Below are positions 58,936 through 64,000 of a DNA stretch of 64,000 nucleotides, piece after piece. Each line of letters opens with the position of its first letter. Position 1 is the stretch's first letter. Below the pieces are notes generated by a model that saw only the letters and a list, made by a program, of their open reading frames with translations, was not told where the DNA came from and ran no database searches. Position numbers and translations under genes: made by a program. The stretch comes from JALYZC01 sp963725645 (GTDB taxonomy: Bacteria; Actinomycetota; Thermoleophilia; Solirubrobacterales; Solirubrobacteraceae), in the NCBI GenBank assembly GCA_963725645.1, contig CAVRZD010000002.1, positions 496,001 through 560,000 of the forward strand, in the 5' to 3' direction.

Positions 58936-59505
58936 CTAGATCGGGATGTCCCACAGCGGGAACCAGCGCTCCAGCTCGGCCTCGAACGGCATCTCCCGCG
59001 ACAGCTGCGCCTTGAGTCGCAGCTCGCGCTCGTTGTCGCGGGACTTGCCGCCCGCGGGGACGAACGGGTAGAAGGTGCCGCGCTTGTAGTTGTAGAGGAA
59101 GTACACGGCGCGGGCCTGCGCGTCCTGGAAGGCGAACACGGCGCACAGCAGCCGGTCGCCGTAGCCGCCGGCCCCGATCGCGGTGCCGACCGCGTTGACC
59201 CCCACCACGAGGTCCTCGAAGTCCTCGTCGCGCAGCACCATCCAGCGGTAGCCGAAGGAGTCCGTGTGATCCTCGACCTGCCCGCCGGTGTCGGCGGCGC
59301 TGGCGCGCACGACCTCCTCCATGTCCTTGAGGATCTCCGTGAAGTCGGCCGTCTCGAGCGCCTGGAAGACGATGCCGGCCACGCCCCGCGAGTTGAGCTC
59401 GAGCTCCGTTTGCAGCGTGACGTACGCGGTGCTCATCGCGAACAGCCGGTCGGGCGCGGGCTGCTTGAGCTTGCGCTTGCCGCTGATGACGTCGAACAGG
59501 CCCAT
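58936..59505 (-). CDS. pspAB: PspA-associated protein PspAB
   Basis: 189 residues: MGLFDVISGKRKLKQPAPDR at the start, LFAMSTAYVTLQTELELNSR, FGYRWMVLRDEDFEDLVVGV, YGDRLLCAVFAFQDAQARAV and YFLYNYKRGTFYPFVP. This matches PspAB, a partner protein found in actinobacterial phage-shock loci next to HtpX or PspA. It is cytoplasmic, with no signal or membrane helix. It lies 13 bp after htpX in the same direction, so the two form an envelope-stress operon. PspA itself is not in the window. Confidence 0.85.
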   Translation of the reverse strand: MGLFDVISGKRKLKQPAPDRLFAMSTAYVTLQTELELNSRGVAGIVFQALETADFTEILKDMEEVVRASAADTGGQVEDHTDSFGYRWMVLRDEDFEDLVVGVNAVGTAIGAGGYGDRLLCAVFAFQDAQARAVYFLYNYKRGTFYPFVPAGGKSRDNERELRLKAQLSREMPFEAELERWFPLWDIPI

Positions 59506-59518
59506 GTGCCGGCGAAGC

Positions 59519-60424
59519 CTACGCCGGCACGCCCTGCAGCTGCGACTCCAGGCGCTGCAGCGCCGCGATCCGCTTCTCCATCGGCGGATGCGTGGAGAAG
59601 AGCCCTCCGATCGCCGCCTTGGCCTTCGGCGGGAAGATGTAGAACGCGGCCAGCTCGCTGGTGGCGCGCAGGTCCTTCTGCGGAATGCGGTCCATGGTGC
59701 CGCTGATCTTCAGCAGCGCGGACGCGAGCGCGCTCGGGCGGCCGGTGATGATCCCGGAACCGCGGTCAGCGGCGAACTCGCGGTAGCGCGAGAGCGCCTG
59801 CATCAGGAAGAAGGAGATCGCGTACACGGCCAGCGAGACGAGCAGCAGCACGACGAAGGAATCACCGTCGTCGTCCTCGCCGCCGCCGAAGAAGAAGCCG
59901 AACTGCACGATGTAGGCGGCGACCGTGGCGAAGAAGCCGGCCAGCGTCATCACGAGCACGTCGCGGTTCTGGACGTGGGTGAGCTCGTGCGCCATCACGC
60001 CCTCGAGCTCGGCAGGCGTGAGGATGCGCATGATCCCGGTGGTCGCGCACACCGTCGCCTTGCGCGGGGAGCGGCCGATGGCGAAGGCGTTCGGCATGTC
60101 GGTGTCGGCCACCGCGACCCGCGGCTTGGGCAGGTCGGCCTGGACGCACAGCCGCTCGATCATCGCGTGGAACTCCGGCGCCTCCTCCGGCGTCACCTCA
60201 CGGGCGCCCATCGCGTGCAGCGCCAGCTTGTCGGAGGCGAAGAACTGCGCCAGCAGCAGCGCGACGGCGATGAAGGCCACGAAGATCGCCCCCGTGCCCG
60301 CGGCGAGCAGCGCGACGATCAGCACGACGTAGAGTGCGCCGAGCAGGAAGAGCGTGAGCGCCATCCGGGCCTGGAGGCCGGTGTCCTTGCCGACTGACCT
60401 GGGACGTGTCATGGCCCAGTCCAT
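59519..60424 (-). CDS. htpX: Zinc metalloprotease HtpX
   Basis: 301 residues (ATG 60412, MTRPRSVGKDTG, is an alternative start giving 297). Two N-terminal membrane helices (MALTLFLLGALYVVLIVALL and FVAFIAVALLLAQFF), then the M48 catalytic domain: MPNAFAIGRSPRKATVCATT, ELEGVMAHELTHVQNRDVL with the HExxH zinc site, two more membrane helices, and LSRYREFAADRGSGIITGRP with the third zinc ligand Glu. The C-terminus has STHPPMEKRIAAL, as in all HtpX. It degrades misfolded membrane proteins under stress and is cotranscribed with pspAB. Confidence 0.94.
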   Translation of the reverse strand: MDWAMTRPRSVGKDTGLQARMALTLFLLGALYVVLIVALLAAGTGAIFVAFIAVALLLAQFFASDKLALHAMGAREVTPEEAPEFHAMIERLCVQADLPKPRVAVADTDMPNAFAIGRSPRKATVCATTGIMRILTPAELEGVMAHELTHVQNRDVLVMTLAGFFATVAAYIVQFGFFFGGGEDDDGDSFVVLLLVSLAVYAISFFLMQALSRYREFAADRGSGIITGRPSALASALLKISGTMDRIPQKDLRATSELAAFYIFPPKAKAAIGGLFSTHPPMEKRIAALQRLESQLQGVPA

Positions 60425-60477
60425 TCAAGCAGACGGCCGGCCGCTCCCCCGGCGCTTTTAGGCGGCGCTTAGAGGTC

Positions 60478-61050
60478 TCAGAAGGCGCTGCGCACGCCGC
60501 CGAACACGTCGTCGAGCAGCCCGCGGGTGTCCTCGACAGCGAACGACTCCCGCAGGTGCCGGTCGACCTCGGCTCGGGTGCGTCCCGCGACGGCCATCTC
60601 GATCGCGACCAGCCGGGCCGCGCTGACGTCGTGCACCCCCGGTGCCAACTCGCTCGCCGCCGGAGCTGCGGGCGGGGCATGTGGGGCGGGCACCGGCCGA
60701 TCGCTCGGCGCGTCCGTCTCGATCGCCGCGGTGGTCCGGGTCAGCGCGGCCAGCAGCGCCTCGAGCTGGCGCGCGGTGGCCTCGGCCAGCGCCACCAGCT
60801 CGTCGGTCAGCTCGTGCAGTCGCTGCGTGCGCTGCGTGGCAAGCGTGTCAGCACTGCGGCGCGCCTCGGCCAGGTAGCGCTGGGCCTCGGTCTCGGCCGC
60901 CCGGCGCTGGGCGAGCAGGTCGCGCTGGACCGCCGCGGCCTCCGCCTCCGCCGCGCGCACGATCGCCTCGACCCGCGCGGCGAGGGCGACGGCCAGCCCG
61001 CCGTCACGCTCCTGCGATCCCTCTCGGGCCTTTGCTCCCTCGCGTTCCAT
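60478..61050 (-). CDS. Coiled-coil protein of unknown function
   Basis: 190 residues. Residues 20-115 are a long charged Ala-rich helix (VALAARVEAIVRAAEAEAAA, AQRRAAETEAQRYLAEARRS, LHELTDELVALAEATARQLE) predicted to form a coiled coil, as in DivIVA-related or ATP-synthase-stalk-like proteins. A Pro/Ala linker precedes a C-terminal domain (VSAARLVAIEMAVAGRTRAE, VDRHLRESFAVEDTRGLLDD) that resembles a short helical hairpin found at the ends of other actinobacterial coiled-coil proteins. ATG 61050 begins before the coiled coil. It is divergent from the M23 peptidase gene; a role in cell-wall or division organisation is possible. Confidence 0.65.
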   Translation of the reverse strand: MEREGAKAREGSQERDGGLAVALAARVEAIVRAAEAEAAAVQRDLLAQRRAAETEAQRYLAEARRSADTLATQRTQRLHELTDELVALAEATARQLEALLAALTRTTAAIETDAPSDRPVPAPHAPPAAPAASELAPGVHDVSAARLVAIEMAVAGRTRAEVDRHLRESFAVEDTRGLLDDVFGGVRSAF

Positions 61051-61210
61051 GCGTCCGTCCGTCCGCGGTACAGCGCCGGGGTGAGCATACACTCCGGATT
61101 GGCGAGCCTTGGGCGGGGACCGGCCCGTCCGGCCGCCCTCGGCACGGCGCTCCATAACACTGAACCACAGGTTGACCGTTGGGCGGGCGCGTTGCAAGAC
61201 TCCCGCGCTC

Positions 61211-62392
61211 GTGCGACTGCGCCGCCTGTGCGCCCTGCTCTCCGTGGTCGCCCTGCCGCTGCTGGCATGGGCGTTGCTGCCCGTTGTCTCGACGGGGGCC
61301 GACTCCGCGTCGATCCAGCGCCGGATCGACCGCGACAACGCCGCGATCGACCGCAAGAAGCGCCACGAGGGCGTGCTGACGACCGACATCACGGCGTACA
61401 GCCGGCGCATCGACTCGTTGCAGGGGAACATCTCCAAGCTGCAGGCCCGCGAGGATCGGATCCAGGCGGACCTCGACGCCAAGCGCGCCGAGCTGGCGCG
61501 CATCCAGGAGCAGTTGCGGATCGAGCGCGCCAAGCTCGCCCGGCTGAAGGCGCGGCTGGCCTCCGCCAAGGTGGTGCTGGCCCGGCGCCTCCGCGAGATC
61601 TACACGGCCGACGCGCCGGACATCGTCACGGTGCTGCTGAACTCGCACGGCTTCGCCGACATGCTCGAGCGCAGCGAGTTCATGCACCGCATCAACGAGC
61701 AGGACCGGGAGATCATCGTCGCGGTCAAGACGGCGAAGGACGAGACCGCGGCGACCGCAAGGCGGCTGGCCAAGCTCGAGGACCGCGCGCAGAAGGTCGC
61801 GGCCGCGATCCTCGCTCGGCGCGACGAGGTGGCCGCGGTCAAGGGCCGCCTGCAGAGCACGCAGACCGGGCTCGCGGACGCCCGCGCCGGCAAGCGGGCC
61901 GCGCTGAATTCCACCCGCTCGTCGCGCCACAGGCTCGAGGAGGACGTCCGCGCGATGCAGGCCCAGCAGGCGAGGATCCAGGGCGACCTCGCGGGCGGCG
62001 GCGGCCCGATCCGCCAGGGCTCGGGGCGCTTCATCTGGCCGGTCAACGGGCCGATCACCGCGCCCTTCTGCGAGCGCCGGTCGTGGGAGGCGTGCCACCC
62101 CGGCATGGACATCGGCGTTCCCTCGGGCACGCCGATCCACGCCGCCGACTCGGGGACCGTGCGGATCGCCTCCTACTACGGCGGGTACGGGAACTACACG
62201 TGCATCCAGCACACCGCATCGCTGTCCACGTGCTACGGCCACCAGTCCTCGTTCGCCGTCAGCACCGGCCAGAACGTGTCGCAGGGCCAGGTGATCGGCT
62301 ACGTCGGCTGCACCGGGCTGTGCTTCGGCGCGCACCTGCACTTCGAGGTGCGCGTGAACGGGTCGGTCGTCGACCCGATGGGCTACCTGTAG
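61211..62392 (+). CDS. Secreted M23-family peptidoglycan endopeptidase with coiled coil
   Basis: 393 residues from GTG 61211. A signal peptide (LCALLSVVALPLLAWALLPV) is followed by two long coiled-coil helices (SLQGNISKLQAREDRIQADL through EQLRIERAKLARLKARLASA, and AATARRLAKLEDRAQKVAAA), as in EnvC/NlpD-type and RipA-associated proteins. The C-terminal domain is M23/LytM: HPGMDIGVPSGTPIHAAD (HxxxD), SLSTCYGHQSSF and AHLHFEVRVNG (HxH), all zinc and catalytic residues in place, with extra Cys pairs for disulfides (CERRSWEACH, CTGLC). It cuts peptide cross-links of the wall, probably at division. Confidence 0.9.
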   Translation: MRLRRLCALLSVVALPLLAWALLPVVSTGADSASIQRRIDRDNAAIDRKKRHEGVLTTDITAYSRRIDSLQGNISKLQAREDRIQADLDAKRAELARIQEQLRIERAKLARLKARLASAKVVLARRLREIYTADAPDIVTVLLNSHGFADMLERSEFMHRINEQDREIIVAVKTAKDETAATARRLAKLEDRAQKVAAAILARRDEVAAVKGRLQSTQTGLADARAGKRAALNSTRSSRHRLEEDVRAMQAQQARIQGDLAGGGGPIRQGSGRFIWPVNGPITAPFCERRSWEACHPGMDIGVPSGTPIHAADSGTVRIASYYGGYGNYTCIQHTASLSTCYGHQSSFAVSTGQNVSQGQVIGYVGCTGLCFGAHLHFEVRVNGSVVDPMGYL

Positions 62393-62413
62393 CCGCGCGC
62401 TAGCCTCCCGCCC

Positions 62414-63220
62414 GTGGAGCCGAACCTCGACCTCGGCCCGATCACGCTGAAGACGTTCGGGCTGGCCTTCGCGCTCGCGTTCATCGCGATCGGCGCGCTC
62501 GCCGCGCGGCGCTTCAAGGAGCTCGGCAAGCCGGCTGACTGGGCCTACGAGATCGCCTTCGCGGCGCTCGTCGGCGGTCTGGTCGGCTCGCGGGTGTACT
62601 TCATCGTGCAGAACTACGACTCGGTCAAGCACGACCTCCTGGGCAACATCTTCAGCGGCTCCGGGCTCGTGTGGTACGGCGGCGTGATCGGGGGCGCGCT
62701 CGCCGTGGTGCTGTGGGCTCGCTGGCGCGGAATGCTCGACCTCGGCCTGCTCGACTTCGCCGCGCCGCTGCTCGCGCTGGGCTATGCGATCGGGCGGATC
62801 GGCTGCCAGGTGTCCGGGGACGGCGACTACGGGATCCGCTCGAGCCTGCCGTGGGCGATGGGGTACCCGCACGGCGAGGTGCCGACCCCGGCGGGGGTGA
62901 GCGTCCAACCGACGCCGATCTACGAGACGCTGGCCATGGGCCTCGTGGCACTGTGGCTGTGGCGCGCGCGCGACCGCTACCGGACGGGCGTCCTGTTCGC
63001 GTTCTACCTCGTGCTGGCCGGGCTGGAGCGACTGCTCGTCGAGTTCGTGCGCCGCAACGACGAGGTCTTCCTCGGCCTCACCACCGCGCAGCTGGAGAGC
63101 GCCGGGCTGCTGATCGCGGGCTTGGTCTGGCTCACGCTCGCCGCGCGCCGTGGTGGCCTGCGGCGCGACGCGAGCCAGGCGCCCGACGTTCGGGTGGAAA
63201 CCGGGGCGTCTGCGGCGTAA
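62414..63220 (+). CDS. lgt: Prolipoprotein diacylglyceryl transferase
   Basis: 268 residues with seven membrane helices. Conserved parts: GPITLKTFGLAFALAF, AALVGGLVGSRVYFIVQNYD, GSGLVWYGGVIGGALAVVLW (the YGG of the Lgt core), GYAIGRIGCQVSGDGDYG (the Lgt signature GRxGC/N region), VQPTPIYETLAMGLVALWLW and LLVEFVRRNDEVFLGLTTAQ. It transfers diacylglycerol from phosphatidylglycerol to the lipobox Cys of prelipoproteins, at the membrane; the GH3 lipoprotein at 22494 is one likely client. GTG 62414 follows TAGCCT by eight bases. 21 bp after the M23 gene, possibly cotranscribed. Confidence 0.92.
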   Translation: MEPNLDLGPITLKTFGLAFALAFIAIGALAARRFKELGKPADWAYEIAFAALVGGLVGSRVYFIVQNYDSVKHDLLGNIFSGSGLVWYGGVIGGALAVVLWARWRGMLDLGLLDFAAPLLALGYAIGRIGCQVSGDGDYGIRSSLPWAMGYPHGEVPTPAGVSVQPTPIYETLAMGLVALWLWRARDRYRTGVLFAFYLVLAGLERLLVEFVRRNDEVFLGLTTAQLESAGLLIAGLVWLTLAARRGGLRRDASQAPDVRVETGASAA

Positions 63221-63290
63221 CCTGTGGCGCCGGGAGGCGCTCAAGATTCTTTGACGAAGGCCGATAGGACGCAATGGAGGCGTGGCCTGA

Positions 63291-63947
63291 ATGCGAACGA
63301 CGCGAGCGCTGATTGCCGGTTTTGGAACCACGGGGACTCTCGTGGCGGCTGTCGCATGCGTGTTTGTCGTGGTCAGCGCCGTGGTCGCGTTCAACGGCTG
63401 GCCCGGCTCGGGCATCGGTGACTCGATCGACTCCCTCTTCGTGAAGGACCAGCCCGCGGTCGCCTTCGACGCGTCCGGCCCGCAGGTCGTCGCCGGCTCC
63501 GCGGCCGCGGCCGCGGCGACGGTGGCCCCGACCCCGACCGGGCCGGTGGTCGCGGGACCGGGCATCGGCGGCCGGCTCGGCCCCGGCGCGAACGGCACCC
63601 CCGGCGGCGGGCCCCGTCCGGGGAATGGAACCGCGGGCGACGTCCAGGGCGCCGGCGGGACCACCGGCGGCGGCGCGGGCTCGACCTCCGGGTCCGGCGG
63701 CGGCCTTCCGGGTCTGCCCGGCCTGCCCGACACGGGCGGCACGACGAACGGCGTGGGCGGCGCCGTGCAGAACACCTCGCACTCGGTCGGCAACGCGGTG
63801 TCCGGCGTGACCAACCAGGCGGGTCAGACGGTTGGCGGCGTCAACCAGCCGCTCGGCAACACGGTGTCCCAGACGGGTCAGAACGTCGGGAACACCGTCA
63901 ACAGCGTCGGCGACACCGTCAACGGCCTCCTCGGCGGCCAGCGCTAG
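63291..63947 (+). CDS. Secreted low-complexity Gly/Thr-rich protein
   Basis: 218 residues. A membrane helix or signal (GTLVAAVACVFVVVSAVVAF) is followed by DSLFVKDQPAVAFDASGPQV, a long Gly/Pro/Thr linker, and a C-terminal region of short repeats built on QxVGNxVxxV and NQxxQTVGGV (NTSHSVGNAVSGVTNQAGQT, QTGQNVGNTVNSVGDTVNGL). Such repeats may form an amphipathic helix or beta structure on the surface. No known domain is present. The Shine-Dalgarno is weak. It is likely an envelope-linked protein, function unknown. Confidence 0.65.
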   Translation: MRTTRALIAGFGTTGTLVAAVACVFVVVSAVVAFNGWPGSGIGDSIDSLFVKDQPAVAFDASGPQVVAGSAAAAAATVAPTPTGPVVAGPGIGGRLGPGANGTPGGGPRPGNGTAGDVQGAGGTTGGGAGSTSGSGGGLPGLPGLPDTGGTTNGVGGAVQNTSHSVGNAVSGVTNQAGQTVGGVNQPLGNTVSQTGQNVGNTVNSVGDTVNGLLGGQR

Positions 63948-64000
63948 GCGGGGCGCGCCGCGAAGGCGCGCCGCACGAACCGCAGCGATTCGCCCTGCAG
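63945..64000 (-). CDS. C-terminal end of a gene running off the window
   Basis: The minus strand is open from the window edge to a TAG at 63947-63945: LQGESLRFVRRAFAARPA. It is too short to assign a family. The stop codon triplet is shared with the stop of the gene on the other strand, so the two would be convergent. Confidence 0.3.

Noticed and set aside
61004..63814. 936-residue minus-strand open frame
   Set aside because: Antisense to the M23 peptidase, lgt and a secreted protein gene; no domain is recognisable.

Overview
The window is high-GC DNA from an actinobacterium, most likely of the Thermoleophilia (Solirubrobacterales type). This rests on the strong GC bias at third codon positions, frequent GTG starts with 4-nt GTGA overlaps, many start codons placed only a few bases after a -10-like TAnnnT box (leaderless mRNA), and family content: DUF2510 and PspA-associated PspAB proteins, YrbE/MlaE permeases, F420-type luciferase-like oxidoreductase and many cytochrome P450s. 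No rRNA is present. The assignment is an inference from gene content.

Region 1 (1-7.2 kb) is a patchwork of small single-domain genes in alternating orientation (luciferase-like oxidoreductase end, PRC-barrel-like, lamin-tail, four SnoaL/NTF2-like including one broken, two cupins, a MarR regulator). It is salted with two identical 193-bp MITE-like elements and three copies of a 45-bp repeat. Region 2 (7.1-9.3 kb) is a TolB-like propeller gene bracketed by two copies of a repeat ending in the 3' half of tRNA-Val(TAC), as left by integration at a tRNA gene.

Region 3 (9.3-28.5 kb) looks like chromosomal backbone: small envelope genes; an operon of membrane protein, epoxide-hydrolase-like alpha/beta hydrolase, P450 and Baeyer-Villiger-type monooxygenase behind a double palindrome; a PGRP amidase, a phosphotriesterase-family hydrolase, a large class III cyclase/ATPase/TPR regulator, a GH3 lipoprotein, a frameshifted MMPL exporter, a second P450 and a calcium-binding repeat protein. 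Region 4 (28.5-39.2 kb) is mobile DNA lodged in tRNA-Asp(GTC): the 47-bp tRNA 3' end recurs at 35.55 and 39.11 kb. The first unit carries hicBA, a large secreted protein gene and a tyrosine integrase, the last two each split by one copy of the same 990-bp IS1595-family element. The second carries a primase-like zinc-finger gene cut by an IS630-family element, a P27 terminase small subunit and a universal stress protein.

Region 5 (39.2-43.7 kb) is the most interesting part: a three-gene operon present twice in tandem. Each copy has a MauE-thioredoxin fusion, a 128-aa helical protein and an RR-signal protein whose 18 cysteines are conserved between copies and which ends in a CTCC tail. This resembles the MauE/MauD disulfide machinery paired with a Cys-rich secreted client. 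Region 6 (43.9-64 kb) holds a MarR/MFS pair, a GntR regulator with two YrbE permeases, a multicopper oxidase convergent with a CopC-CopD protein (both frameshifted), enoyl-CoA hydratase, a membrane glycosyltransferase, a third P450 with a DUF427 protein, PspAB and HtpX, an M23 peptidase, lgt and a secreted repeat protein.

At least nine single-base-type frameshifts occur in otherwise well conserved genes (MMPL, multicopper oxidase, CopC-CopD, the gene after YrbE, a SnoaL gene, a secreted coiled-coil gene). They may be genuine decay or indel errors in the assembly, and the sequence alone cannot decide.
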